Source: JAJDFU01 sp964641965 (lineage in GTDB: Bacteria; Bacteroidota; Bacteroidia; Chitinophagales; Saprospiraceae). Taken from it: a stretch of DNA of 64,000 nucleotides. The stretch covers positions 115,495 through 179,494 of the forward strand of contig CAZXLD010000005.1 in the NCBI GenBank assembly GCA_964641965.1, read 5' to 3'. Shown here piece by piece: positions 1 through 8,360 of the stretch; within the stretch, counting starts at the first letter, position 1, and each line of letters opens with the position of its first letter. The translations under genes were made by a program, and so were the position numbers. Below the pieces are notes generated by a model that was given only the letters and a program-made list of their open reading frames with translations, was not told where the DNA came from and searched no databases.

Positions 1-110
1 AATACTGAAGGCCGAATAAATAGCCTGGCAAGCACTAAAGAAGGGACTATTGTATCATCGGTGTTAATAAATTCAATGCTACTTTCGAACATCACAAAGC
101 CAACTTGAAC
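1..110 (+). other. Left edge upstream of trpC, no confident gene
   Basis: The window opens inside or just after an upstream gene. One + frame is open from base 1 to a TGA at 106-108, but its peptide does not look like the end of a TrpD or any family I recognise. A second frame closes after five codons (I-L-K-A-E, TAA at 17-19) and could be the tail of an upstream trp gene. In Bacteroidota trpE-G-D normally precede trpC, so a trpD end is plausible but not shown. No clear promoter box precedes trpC. Confidence 0.25.
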
Positions 111-926
111 ATGAATATCCTGGATAAAATCATTGCCCATAAGGTTAAAGAGGTAGCCGAACGGAAGGCGCTTTACCCGGCTAAGCTGTTGGAGAATAGC
201 ATCTATTTTCCCACCCCATCCGTTTCGCTGAAAAAATATATCCAACGGGAGGATAAAAGTGGAATTATTGCTGAATTTAAGCGTCAATCTCCCTCCAAAG
301 GACCGATCAATCTGTATGCTGGTGTGGAAAAGGTGTCTATTGGTTATATGCAAGGGGGGGCCTCGGCTTTAAGTGTGCTAACCGATAGCCATTTCTTCGG
401 AGGTAAGAATGCCGATCTTACTGAAGCGCGTAAGTTCAATTTCTGCCCTATTCTTCGGAAAGACTTCGTAGTTGATGAGTACCAGATCATTGAGGCGAAA
501 AGTATTGGCGCGGATGCCGTTTTGTTGATTGCCGAATGTCTGGATAAAAGTCAGGTGGCCGCCTTGGCATCATTTGCCCAATCGCTAGGGCTGGAAGTGT
601 TGTTAGAAATCCACAGTAAGGAGCAATTGGATAAACTGGCAGAAGGGGTGGACCTGCTTGGTGTAAATAATCGGGATCTTACCAGTTTCGAGCTAAGCTT
701 GGCTACTTCCATGGAACTGGCTGACTCCATCCCCGCGGAATTGGTTCGCGTTTCGGAAAGCGGGTTAAACGATCCACAATCGATCATTCAGTTAAAAGAC
801 TATGGATTTGAAGGCTTCTTGATCGGGGAACATTTTATGCGGTCCGCTGATCCAGGAAAAGCGTGTCAGGAATTTGTGCAGCGGATAAGCCATCTTGAAG
901 ATATGTATAAAAACGCCATCGCATGA
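111..926 (+). CDS. trpC: Indole-3-glycerol phosphate synthase
   Basis: Cytosolic TIM-barrel enzyme that closes the ring of carboxyphenylaminodeoxyribulose phosphate to indole-3-glycerol phosphate in tryptophan synthesis. About 271 residues, normal for the family. Visible family motifs in order: IIAEFKRQSPSKG (catalytic Lys and phosphate contact), LTDSHFFGG, LRKDFVVDEYQI, LLEIHS, GVNNRDL, RVSESGL and GFLIGEHFM. The frame can be read from a TTG at 105, but the ATG at 111 gives MNILDKII, the usual start of bacterial TrpC, so I prefer it. The stop TGA overlaps the trpF ATG by four bases (ATGA), indicating translational coupling in a trpCFBA operon. Confidence 0.97.
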   Translation: MNILDKIIAHKVKEVAERKALYPAKLLENSIYFPTPSVSLKKYIQREDKSGIIAEFKRQSPSKGPINLYAGVEKVSIGYMQGGASALSVLTDSHFFGGKNADLTEARKFNFCPILRKDFVVDEYQIIEAKSIGADAVLLIAECLDKSQVAALASFAQSLGLEVLLEIHSKEQLDKLAEGVDLLGVNNRDLTSFELSLATSMELADSIPAELVRVSESGLNDPQSIIQLKDYGFEGFLIGEHFMRSADPGKACQEFVQRISHLEDMYKNAIA

Positions 927-1588
927 TAGTAAAAGTGTGTGGGATGCGGGAACCGGAAAACCTGATCCGTCTTCTTGAACTTCCCCTAGATTGGATAGGT
1001 CTCATATTCTATCCCCGTTCAAAACGATCTGTGCTGAAAACAGACCTGGCTAAATGGTTGTCCCACAATCGTCAACTGTTTGAGCAAAAAGAAAAGGTAG
1101 GGGTGTTTGTGAACAACCAGGTGGACGATATACTGAAGAAGGTCCACGAATACGAATTGGATATCCTTCAATTACATGGAGAAGAGCAGCCTGCTTATGT
1201 AGAGGAGTTGGCGCGTTTTCGGGATCTGGGCTCCCTGCGTCAGGTCAAGCTGATTAAGGCATTTCGAGTTGGAGAGGAGTTTGACTTTTCAATGACTGCT
1301 GATTTTGTCTCTTTGTGTGATTATTTTTTGTTCGATACGATGGGAGAAGAAAGAGGCGGCACAGGTCAGTCTTTTGATTGGGAGTTGTTAAGTGATTATG
1401 CTTTCGATACTCCTTTTTTGCTAAGTGGAGGAATCGGCCCGGCATCTATTCCGGCATTGAACCACTTTTCCCACCCGCGTTGGATAGGTGTTGATTTAAA
1501 TAGCAAATTTGAGGAAAAGCCTGGCGAAAAAGATATAGCAGCATTACGTGATTTTTTACAGGCATTCAAAACGAATACAGTCCAATGA
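923..1588 (+). CDS. trpF: Phosphoribosylanthranilate isomerase
   Basis: Cytosolic TIM-barrel isomerase that makes the Amadori rearrangement of N-(5'-phosphoribosyl)anthranilate, the step before TrpC. 221 residues, a normal length for a stand-alone TrpF. The catalytic Cys is in KVCGMREPENL at the N-terminus and the general acid Asp in LFDTMGEERGGTG. Phosphate-binding segments LLSGGIGP and GVDLNSKFE are present near the C-terminus. Four-base ATGA overlaps join it to trpC upstream and trpB downstream. TrpC and TrpF are separate proteins here, not the fused form of Escherichia coli. Confidence 0.97.
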   Translation: MIVKVCGMREPENLIRLLELPLDWIGLIFYPRSKRSVLKTDLAKWLSHNRQLFEQKEKVGVFVNNQVDDILKKVHEYELDILQLHGEEQPAYVEELARFRDLGSLRQVKLIKAFRVGEEFDFSMTADFVSLCDYFLFDTMGEERGGTGQSFDWELLSDYAFDTPFLLSGGIGPASIPALNHFSHPRWIGVDLNSKFEEKPGEKDIAALRDFLQAFKTNTVQ

Positions 1589-2766
1589 TTGCAATTGATG
1601 AGAAAGGTTATTATGGCGAGTTTGGCGGTGCTTTTATTCCTGAGATGCTTCACCCGAATATCGAGGAGCTGCGTCAACGCTATTTGGAAATAATTGCCGA
1701 ACCCGGTTTTCAGCGGGATTTTGATAACCTGCTTCGGGATTATGTAGGGCGTCCAACCCCCTTGTACTTGGCTCAACGGCTGTCTGAAAAATATGGTGTT
1801 ACCATTTACCTGAAGCGAGAAGACCTATGCCATACCGGAGCCCACAAAGTAAATAACACTATTGGTCAGATTCTACTGGCTCAACGGTTAGGAAAAAAAC
1901 GGATCATCGCAGAAACGGGAGCTGGGCAGCATGGTGTAGCCACAGCAACGGTTTGCGCGCTCATGGGGGTCGAATGTATCGTGTATATGGGAGCGGTAGA
2001 CATCAAACGGCAAGCCCCCAACGTAAGCCGCATGAAAATGCTTGGTGCTGAAGTCCGCCCTGCCACCAGTGGAAGCCAAACCCTGAAAGATGCCACGAAT
2101 GAAGCCATTCGAGATTGGATTAATAATCCGGAAGAAACGCATTATATCATTGGTTCCGTGGTTGGCCCACATCCTTACCCGGATATGGTCGCTCGTTTTC
2201 AGTCTGTCATTTCGGAAGAAATGAAACTTCAACTAGATGAAGCCATTGGACGGAATGCCCCGGATATAGTGATCGCTTGTGTGGGAGGTGGAAGTAATGC
2301 AGCAGGTGCTTTCTATCATTACCTGAATCGGGAAGAAGTGCGTCTGATAGCCGTCGAAGCAGCCGGCCGTGGAGTGGATAGTGGAGAATCTGCGGCCACC
2401 AGTGTGTTGGGGACCCGAGGAATTATTCATGGAAGCCGCACCTTGCTGATGCAAACCCCTGATGGACAAATCGTAGAGCCTTACAGTATCTCGGCCGGCC
2501 TGGATTACCCTGGGATTGGGCCCATGCATGCACATCTGATCGCCAGTGGCCGGGCAGAGGCCATACCCATAACAGACCAGCAAGCCATGCAAGCAGCCTT
2601 TGACTTATCTCGTCTGGAAGGGATCATTCCTGCCTTGGAAACGGCCCATGCCTTTGCAGCTTTGGATACCTTGGAATATAAGGCTAGTGATGTAATTGTA
2701 ATCAACCTTTCCGGCAGAGGGGATAAAGATCTGGAGACCTTTATTAAATATCTGGATCAATTTTAG
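1585..2766 (+). CDS. trpB: Tryptophan synthase beta chain
   Basis: PLP-dependent beta subunit of tryptophan synthase, condensing indole with serine. 393 residues, the typical TrpB1 length. The N-terminus YGEFGGAFIPEML is the family start. The PLP lysine is in HTGAHKVNNTIGQ, the ammonia-tunnel and indole-site segment in AETGAGQHGVATA, and the glycine-rich phosphate cup is CVGGGSNAAG. The C-terminal NLSGRGDKD is also characteristic. The start overlaps the trpF stop by four bases; a 58-base gap holding a small hairpin separates it from trpA. Confidence 0.98.
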   Translation: MIAIDEKGYYGEFGGAFIPEMLHPNIEELRQRYLEIIAEPGFQRDFDNLLRDYVGRPTPLYLAQRLSEKYGVTIYLKREDLCHTGAHKVNNTIGQILLAQRLGKKRIIAETGAGQHGVATATVCALMGVECIVYMGAVDIKRQAPNVSRMKMLGAEVRPATSGSQTLKDATNEAIRDWINNPEETHYIIGSVVGPHPYPDMVARFQSVISEEMKLQLDEAIGRNAPDIVIACVGGGSNAAGAFYHYLNREEVRLIAVEAAGRGVDSGESAATSVLGTRGIIHGSRTLLMQTPDGQIVEPYSISAGLDYPGIGPMHAHLIASGRAEAIPITDQQAMQAAFDLSRLEGIIPALETAHAFAALDTLEYKASDVIVINLSGRGDKDLETFIKYLDQF

Positions 2767-2774
2767 GCGAAATT

Positions 2775-2798
2775 CCCATTCGCTTTATTTTGAATGGG
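2775..2798 (+). terminator. Intercistronic hairpin between trpB and trpA
   Basis: CCCATTC (2775-2781) pairs with GAATGGG (2792-2798) around a 10-base loop, followed by TTTA. The stem is only 7 bp and the U-run is short, so this is more likely a weak attenuator or an mRNA-stability hairpin within the operon than a full terminator. Confidence 0.35.
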
Positions 2799-2824
2799 TT
2801 TAGTTCACCAGTAAAATCAACCTG

Positions 2825-3619
2825 ATGCAACGGATTAAGGATCTATTCGACCGCAATACGGAGGGGCTGCTCAACATCTATTTTACCGCTGGTTATCCCG
2901 CACTCGAAGATACGGGTAAGGTGATCCTGGCATTAGATCAAGCCGGAGTAGATCTTATTGAAATAGGCATGCCTTATTCCGATCCATTGGCCGACGGTCC
3001 TACCATCCAACAATCGGGGATGAAAGCGCTGGAAAACGGAATGACCCTACCGCTGCTCTTTGAACAACTGTCCAGTATCCGGGAGCAAACGCATGTTCCA
3101 TTGATCCTGATGGGGTATTTTAATCAGGTGATGCAGTATGGCGAAGAAGCTTTTTTTCGAAAATGTGCATCCGTGGGAGTTGATGGCTTGATTTTACCCG
3201 ATCTGCCCCTGTTTGAATATCAAACCCTGTACCGCCCACTCGTAGAAGAACTAGGCCTTGGGTTTAGCTTTTTGATTACGCCTCAAACCTCAGAAAAGCG
3301 TATTCGGGAGGTGGACGAAGCTACCCGAGGATTCATTTACATGGTTTCCAATGCTAGCATAACTGGAGCCAAGAAAGAAATTTCCGACCGGCAAATAGCC
3401 TATTTTGAACGTATTCAGGCAATGGAATTGCAGCAACCGCGCTTGATCGGATTTGGAATTTCCAATCATGAAACCTTTTCCACAGCCTGCAAATATGCCC
3501 GAGGCGCCATCATAGGTAGTGCCTTCATTCGAATGCTGGAAGCGGATGAATTGGAAGGGATAACTCCTTTTATCCAAGGAATACGTGGCCCGGTGGAGGT
3601 CGTGGGGAAAGAAGAATGA
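2825..3619 (+). CDS. trpA: Tryptophan synthase alpha chain
   Basis: TIM-barrel alpha subunit that cleaves indole-3-glycerol phosphate to indole and glyceraldehyde 3-phosphate and passes indole to TrpB. 264 residues, normal size. The catalytic Glu and Asp are in DLIEIGMPYSDPLADGPTIQ; the substrate loop region GLILPDLP and the phosphate-binding GFGISNHET and GAIIGSAFIRML are all present. Last trp gene of the set, followed after 125 bases by a DAHP synthase on the same strand. Confidence 0.97.
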   Translation: MQRIKDLFDRNTEGLLNIYFTAGYPALEDTGKVILALDQAGVDLIEIGMPYSDPLADGPTIQQSGMKALENGMTLPLLFEQLSSIREQTHVPLILMGYFNQVMQYGEEAFFRKCASVGVDGLILPDLPLFEYQTLYRPLVEELGLGFSFLITPQTSEKRIREVDEATRGFIYMVSNASITGAKKEISDRQIAYFERIQAMELQQPRLIGFGISNHETFSTACKYARGAIIGSAFIRMLEADELEGITPFIQGIRGPVEVVGKEE

Positions 3620-3744
3620 AGGAATGTGGAGGGTCTTTATAGTCTGGCAAAAAGCTTTGGCTGGAAAATAGGAGGGCAGGGATAAAGTGGCTTTACTATT
3701 TTGACAGTGACATCAACATATCGTGAAATCTCGACATCAATAAT

Positions 3745-4758
3745 ATGATCATCCAACTTGCACCCACCATCCAACCCGATCAGCTAGAGGCAGTTCAGGA
3801 AGCTCTTGCCAGGATCAAGTACAAATCAAATCGGGTGACTACCCAATATTCTGATTATCTGGTTTGCGTAGGCAAGCAAGATTTTGATATCCGGGCATTG
3901 GGGATCTTACCTGGAGTCAGAGATATCCATCGGGTTAGTGATGCCTACAAACTGGTAAGCCGGAAATGGAGGGTGGAGGACACCCTAATTGACCTTGGGG
4001 ACGGCCAACAAATTGGTACCGGCCACTTTGGTATTATGGCAGGGCCCTGTTCCATAGAGCATGAAGAACAGGTGGATAAAACAATAGCACATTTGGTCAA
4101 GCAGGGGGTCAAAATTATGCGCGGGGGAGTTTACAAGCCTCGTTCGTCGCCCTATTCCTTTCGGGGCCTCGGTATGGATGGCTTAAAAATGTGGCATGAG
4201 AAAGCAAAGGAAGCTGGTATCAAGATCATTACCGAGGTCATGATGCTGGAGCAGATAGAACCCATGTATGACTTCATCGATATATTTCAGGTAGGGGCTC
4301 GCAATGCGCAAAACTTCAATTTGTTGGATGCGCTTGGAGAAGTGGACAAGCCCGTTTTGCTCAAACGAGGCATCAGTGGCTCGCTGGATGAACTCCTTCA
4401 AGCTGCCGAATACATTTTCAGCAATGGCAATGAACGGATCATGCTCTGCGAGAGAGGTATTCGAACTTATGAAAAAGCCTACCGCAACACTTTCGATATT
4501 AATGCAATTGCTGTATTGAAAGAGAAAACGCATTTACCGGTTATTGCGGACCCTTCGCATGGTATCGGAGTTCGGCGGTTTGTGCCGAAAATCGCTTTGG
4601 CGGCTGTGATGGCTGGTGCGGACGGATTGTTGCTCGAGGTGCATGAAACCCCTGAGACAGCGTTTTCGGATGGTCAGCAAACACTAAGTTTCCAAGAAGC
4701 TGAAAAGTTGTACAAGGGCATCCGGGAAATGATGTTTTTGCGAGATCAGGTTGGTTGA
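3745..4758 (+). CDS. aroF: DAHP synthase (3-deoxy-7-phosphoheptulonate synthase), type I-beta with ferredoxin-like domain
   Basis: First enzyme of the shikimate pathway, joining phosphoenolpyruvate and erythrose 4-phosphate. 337 residues. Residues about 1-75 form a small alpha/beta regulatory domain of the ferredoxin-like type seen in the Thermotoga-type enzyme. The catalytic barrel follows with AGPCSIEHEEQ, KPRSSPYSFRGLG, QVGARNAQNF, LLKRG, LCERGIRTYE and ADPSHGIGVRR, covering the metal and PEP contacts. Placed directly after trpA on the same strand, so precursor supply and tryptophan synthesis are probably co-expressed. The exact paralogue name (aroF, aroG or aroA) cannot be decided from sequence alone. 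Confidence 0.93.
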   Translation: MIIQLAPTIQPDQLEAVQEALARIKYKSNRVTTQYSDYLVCVGKQDFDIRALGILPGVRDIHRVSDAYKLVSRKWRVEDTLIDLGDGQQIGTGHFGIMAGPCSIEHEEQVDKTIAHLVKQGVKIMRGGVYKPRSSPYSFRGLGMDGLKMWHEKAKEAGIKIITEVMMLEQIEPMYDFIDIFQVGARNAQNFNLLDALGEVDKPVLLKRGISGSLDELLQAAEYIFSNGNERIMLCERGIRTYEKAYRNTFDINAIAVLKEKTHLPVIADPSHGIGVRRFVPKIALAAVMAGADGLLLEVHETPETAFSDGQQTLSFQEAEKLYKGIREMMFLRDQVG

Positions 4759-4928
4759 AACAGATCCGCTTTTCCCTATTTTCTTATTCATAAAACCGTG
4801 CTTACTCAATAGCTGTAGGTATTACTACGCATTAACAACAACTGTCAAGTGAAAGCCTGACATTGCTCATTCCATGTGGGGAGGTGATTATGTACCTTAA
4901 TTCCAGATTCACCAAACCTCCTTTCCGC

Positions 4929-5876
4929 ATGAAGAGCAGGATGATCTCTATCCTATTTTTCCTATTACTTCTGGGAGCATGTACCGACGAGAATTTGATT
5001 CATACCCTTACTGTCACTAACGGAACCGGCACTGGTACTTATCAGGCAGGTGAGGACATTACGATTACCGCCAATCCGCCTGTTGGAGCGTTCGAAGTAT
5101 TTAGCACCTGGACGGGTGACACTCAGTTCTTGAATAACCCGGATACCAGCCCGGCAACAGTCACTATGCCGCTCCAGGATGTGCTGCTAGAGGCGACTTA
5201 CACCACTTTGCCCAAATTTAATCTGACCGTAGTTTCCGGTCAGGGAGGTGGGCAATATTTTGAAGGGGAGGTAATTACGATTACAGCAGATACCGCTCCA
5301 TCTGCAGAGCAGGTCTTTTCGGAATGGATCGGTGACATTAATAATATTTCCGAAGTAAAAGCGCCCATTACCGATGTTACCATGCCCGCTCAGGACATTT
5401 CGGTTGAGGCCGTTTATGTGAATTTACCCAAGTATATCTTAGAAGTAATGCAGGGGATCGGGAGCGGCTCCTATCTCGAAGGTGCCCGGATTCAGATCTC
5501 GGCTACTGCTCCTGGAGACAATTTTGATTTTACAGGCTGGGTAGGAGATACGATGCATCTGGATGATGCCGGTAGTTCATCCACCGTGGTGACCATGCCT
5601 TCGGAGGCAGTTTCGGTTCAGGCTCAGTTTGAGGAGCAACAGGCTATGCTGATCAGCTTTGACGGTGAGATCCTTCCGTTATTCAAAAGACGATGTGTGG
5701 ATGGTGGTTGCCACACCATTTTTCACTCACTTCCATTGAACAGCCATGAAGATATCAAGAATAATATTTCTAGTATTCGAGAAGAGACCGGACCCTCCGG
5801 AACCATGCCTTATTTCACGAAAGCCGAGATCGATTTATTCGAGGAGTGGATTAGCCAAGGGGCTTTAAACAATTGA
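4929..5876 (+). CDS. Lipoprotein with three InlB-type repeats and a C-terminal CX4CH haem-type domain
   Basis: Start placed at the ATG at 4929, which gives a clean lipoprotein signal (MKSRMISILFFLLLLGAC, lipid Cys at residue 18); the open frame continues upstream to 4863 but that extension would bury the signal. Three tandem repeats of about 67 residues (roughly 25-91, 97-163, 168-234) share the pattern L-x-V-x-x-G-x-G-x-Y-x-x-G-x-x-I-x-I-x-A, then W-x-G-D and V-T-M-P, the divergent InlB B-repeat (Flg_new-like) pattern. The C-terminal 75 residues carry C256-VDGG-C261-H262 and a later GTMP Met293, arranged like a small mono-haem cytochrome but with four residues between the cysteines. Probably surface-exposed or periplasmic. 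Heads a tightly spaced three-gene cluster. Haem binding is an inference. Confidence 0.7.
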   Translation: MKSRMISILFFLLLLGACTDENLIHTLTVTNGTGTGTYQAGEDITITANPPVGAFEVFSTWTGDTQFLNNPDTSPATVTMPLQDVLLEATYTTLPKFNLTVVSGQGGGQYFEGEVITITADTAPSAEQVFSEWIGDINNISEVKAPITDVTMPAQDISVEAVYVNLPKYILEVMQGIGSGSYLEGARIQISATAPGDNFDFTGWVGDTMHLDDAGSSSTVVTMPSEAVSVQAQFEEQQAMLISFDGEILPLFKRRCVDGGCHTIFHSLPLNSHEDIKNNISSIREETGPSGTMPYFTKAEIDLFEEWISQGALNN

Positions 5877-5880
5877 TATT

Positions 5881-6246
5881 ATGCGATTTATATCTCTTAT
5901 TATCGTATTAAGCCTGCCGATGTATTGGTCAAATGCACCCATTGGCACACCAACACAGAAGGTAGAGGGACCCATCCGTCTGGAAATAGAAGGCATATCC
6001 TTTTCCAAGGATGTGCTTCCTTTTTTTCAGACCAAATGCAACTTCGGCGAGTGCCATGGAAAAACAGGCAAGGCATTTCCCAAGTATCGAACCTACTCCA
6101 TGATCAAAGCCAAGGCCAAGAAGGTGGTTAAACGGTTAAAAGATGATAAAAATCCAATGCCGCCGGAGGATGCCGGAGTTACAGTTACCAAGGAGGAAAT
6201 TGCCATGCTGGAGGCCTGGATTGAGGCTGGTTATCCTAAAAATTAG
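5881..6246 (+). CDS. Small exported CX4CH (cytochrome c-like) protein
   Basis: 121 residues with a short hydrophobic N-terminus (MRFISLIIVLSLPMYWSNA) that may be a signal peptide. The core reads FSKDVLPFFQTKC53NFGEC58H59GKTG, followed by KNPMPP (Met93) and a C-terminal helix ending EAWIEAGYP. This is the layout of small cytochrome c-like domains (first helix, CxxCH, axial Met, C-terminal helix), except that the cysteines are four residues apart. The same CX4CH spacing is used by the preceding lipoprotein, which starts this operon four bases upstream. It may deliver or accept electrons, or the motif may be structural; neither is proven by sequence. Confidence 0.65.
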   Translation: MRFISLIIVLSLPMYWSNAPIGTPTQKVEGPIRLEIEGISFSKDVLPFFQTKCNFGECHGKTGKAFPKYRTYSMIKAKAKKVVKRLKDDKNPMPPEDAGVTVTKEEIAMLEAWIEAGYPKN

Positions 6247-6260
6247 ACGAATACCAACAC

Positions 6261-7121
6261 ATGAAACGAATATCCATTTTGCTCTGTCTGGCTCTAGGCT
6301 TAGGGACTATTTCCACTTTGGCTCAGGAGGTGGAGGACGAAGGTCCCATCTTTGTTGAAGAAACCTTTAGAACCTTCAGGTTGGTGTATGGACATAGTAC
6401 CGAGACCTTGTGGAAGAACAATCTCATGTTTGTAATTTCTCACCGTTTTGGCGGTACCATCAGCGAAGGGTTCGATGAACTGTTTGGCTTGGATGGATCA
6501 GCCAATATTCGTCTTGGGCTCGGATACGGCATAACCGAAAACCTGACTATTGGCCTGGGACGTAGCAGCCAGAACAAGGTGTACGATGGATATGTCAAAT
6601 ATCGGTTTCTTCGTCAACAGGAACAAGGGTGGCCTGTTTCAATGACTGTTTTGGGTTCTGCGGCAATTCGAACTCGTGATTATGCCCCAGATATTCAAGA
6701 ATTCATTGAGTTTAAGCACCGAGTAAGCTATTTTACCCAGGTTTTAATGGCAAGTCGAGTTTTCCCCTTTTTAAGTGTCCAGATCGAACCCTCTGTAACT
6801 CATCGCAATTTCACCACTGAGCAAGGAGAGCCCAATACCATTTTTGCTTTGGGTGGGGGTGTCCGTTTTCGGATTACGGACGGGATTGCTTTGTTGGGCG
6901 AATATACGCATCCGTTTATTGCCTCATTTGATACGCCACGACCTCGCCAGAATGTTATCGGTTTTGGGATCGATTTCTCATCTGCCCGGCACTCTTTTCA
7001 ATTACAGGTTAGTAATACTACCGGGCTCATAGGGCAAGAGTACATCCCCAATACCACCGGGGAGTTTTTTAATGGAGATATACATATTGGGTTTCATATT
7101 TCCCGAAAGTTTGGACTCTAG
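6261..7121 (+). CDS. DUF5777 family outer-membrane beta-barrel protein
   Basis: 286 residues with a signal peptide (MKRISILLCLALGLGTISTLAQ). The mature part matches the DUF5777 pattern as I know it: FRLVYGHSTETLWKNNLMFVISHRFG near the start, then GLGYGITENLTIGLGRSSQ and alternating aromatic/hydrophobic strands to the C-terminus (GFHISRKFGL), typical of a beta-barrel. Starts 14 bases after the small CX4CH gene and ends at a bidirectional terminator, so it is the last gene of the cluster. DUF5777 proteins often neighbour c-type cytochrome-like or YceI-like genes, which fits an outer-membrane redox or lipid-related role, but no function is established. Confidence 0.75.
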   Translation: MKRISILLCLALGLGTISTLAQEVEDEGPIFVEETFRTFRLVYGHSTETLWKNNLMFVISHRFGGTISEGFDELFGLDGSANIRLGLGYGITENLTIGLGRSSQNKVYDGYVKYRFLRQQEQGWPVSMTVLGSAAIRTRDYAPDIQEFIEFKHRVSYFTQVLMASRVFPFLSVQIEPSVTHRNFTTEQGEPNTIFALGGGVRFRITDGIALLGEYTHPFIASFDTPRPRQNVIGFGIDFSSARHSFQLQVSNTTGLIGQEYIPNTTGEFFNGDIHIGFHISRKFGL

Positions 7122-7123
7122 GA

Positions 7124-7156
7124 AAAGGCCCGTTATCAATAAAATAACAAGCCTTT
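7124..7156. terminator. Bidirectional terminator
   Basis: AAAGGC(7124-7129)-CC-GTTAT pairs with ATAAC-AA-GCCTTT(7151-7156) around CAATAAA: 11 pairs with one internal 2x2 mismatch. A-rich before and T-rich after, between the converging DUF5777 gene and the lipoprotein gene. Confidence 0.6.
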
Positions 7157-7184
7157 ACCTTTCTGGCTATCCGTCTGAGATGTA

Positions 7185-8033
7185 TTAGGTGTTGGGAGTC
7201 AGAATGGAGGCTACTCCTACCCATTGTTGATCCCAATTCCCGTAAGCAGGCAGGTCATTCCGGCTGCTACTGCGGCTGTTCGGGTCTAAATAATGGGTGG
7301 TAATTCCCGCAGGCTTTCCAGTGCTGCGACCATGAAACAAATCATAGCTGATAACTTTCCCGTCTTCTGTTATCACGTCCAAAACTACTCCCATATGTTC
7401 GATCCCGGTACCTAGGGCGGTTAAGGTCCCGATATCCAGGTTTTCGCCTTTGGTGTAGTTCATACCCTGTTGACCGTAAAACATGATTACGCCAGGACGA
7501 ATATAATCTCCACGGGCTTCGGCATTTTCTATGAGTACAAAGTCACCATTTTGGTAGTACCAGGCCGCTTCCTCCCGCGTACTGACTTCATTTCCCAGAT
7601 CTCGAAATTTAGATTCAGGACAAACTTCTGCTACTGAACGGCAGGTACGCAGGAACATGCCAGAGCATTTACTCAAGGGCTCTGAATCATACATAATGTT
7701 TTGGGCTTCAATGTCCTTGGCAAACGTGGTCAGGTGAGCTTGCAGGTTGAATTCAGGGTTACTACACAGAGTCGCAACCGCTCCAGCATTTCCTTCATTG
7801 GCAGCTGGAGCTACTATAGGTGCTCCATTTCCCCTTGAAGTAGTAGTTTCTTCCGCAGTTGGCTCCGGGTTTTCAAGTGTGGGTGGTTTCGGCTCGTCTT
7901 TGCCTTTATCAGCATTGCTGGCAGAGGATGGAGCACATCCGACTACTAGGCACAAAAAAGTGAAGTAAAAAAACGCTTGGATAATTGGTGTTTTCACAAT
8001 GCAATGAGTTTTAGGTGAGGTGGTAAAAAACAA
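7185..8033 (-). CDS. Lipoprotein with NlpC/P60-like domain (putative cell-wall hydrolase)
   Basis: 282 residues from the ATG at 8033; a GTG at 7997 would give a tidier lipoprotein signal (V-K-T-P-I-I-Q... VVGC) and may be the true start. After the lipobox Cys comes a low-complexity Ser/Pro/Glu/Thr linker of about 50 residues, then a compact domain. In it, SKCSGMFLRTCR resembles the NlpC/P60 nucleophile motif (DCSGF), RPGVIMFYG resembles PGDLVFF, and GIEHMGVVLDVI resembles the catalytic-His segment HVGIYLG. This supports a distant papain-fold endopeptidase or amidase anchored in a membrane. The similarity is by motif order only; the peptidoglycan role is an inference. Convergent with the DUF5777 gene. 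Confidence 0.6.
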   Translation of the reverse strand: MFFTTSPKTHCIVKTPIIQAFFYFTFLCLVVGCAPSSASNADKGKDEPKPPTLENPEPTAEETTTSRGNGAPIVAPAANEGNAGAVATLCSNPEFNLQAHLTTFAKDIEAQNIMYDSEPLSKCSGMFLRTCRSVAEVCPESKFRDLGNEVSTREEAAWYYQNGDFVLIENAEARGDYIRPGVIMFYGQQGMNYTKGENLDIGTLTALGTGIEHMGVVLDVITEDGKVISYDLFHGRSTGKPAGITTHYLDPNSRSSSRNDLPAYGNWDQQWVGVASILTPNT

Positions 8034-8331
8034 TGAGGCTTAAATTGAAAATAGCTTCTAAATGATCGTAGCAAGGGGGCTTTAATTTTTTCCAACTTAA
8101 ACAAAAAGCTGAACCAATAGGCTCGGGTTTAAGCGGGTTGACCGGATTAAGCCTATCAGAATTGAAACTGCTGGGGATTTAATTTTTTAAGCTGTTCTTA
8201 TTTGGCCGAGGATCTGTAGCCTTGGTCTGATATTGGCAAGCCTGGCAACGGATTAGTCTTAACAAAATCTAAATCCTTTGAAGTTTGTGGAAATTTGGTG
8301 GAATAATATTTTAACTGAGCTTACTATTTCC

Positions 8332-8339
8332 TAATTTTG
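8332..8339 (+). promoter_or_regulatory. Candidate -7 promoter box for arginase
   Basis: TAATTTTG matches the Bacteroidota TAnnTTTG -7 consensus, 74 bases before the arginase ATG. No good -33 TTTG at the expected distance. A six-base consensus of this kind is expected by chance dozens of times in 64 kb, so position is the main support. Confidence 0.35.
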
Positions 8340-8360
8340 TTTCAGTATAAAATTATGACC

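Noticed and set aside
1..108. Partial trpD at the left edge
   Set aside because: The open frame does not resemble the TrpD C-terminus and another frame could equally be the tail of an upstream gene; left undecided.
3620..3744. Separate promoter for the DAHP synthase
   Set aside because: Only near-matches to TAnnTTTG were found in this gap, so a distinct promoter is not supported.
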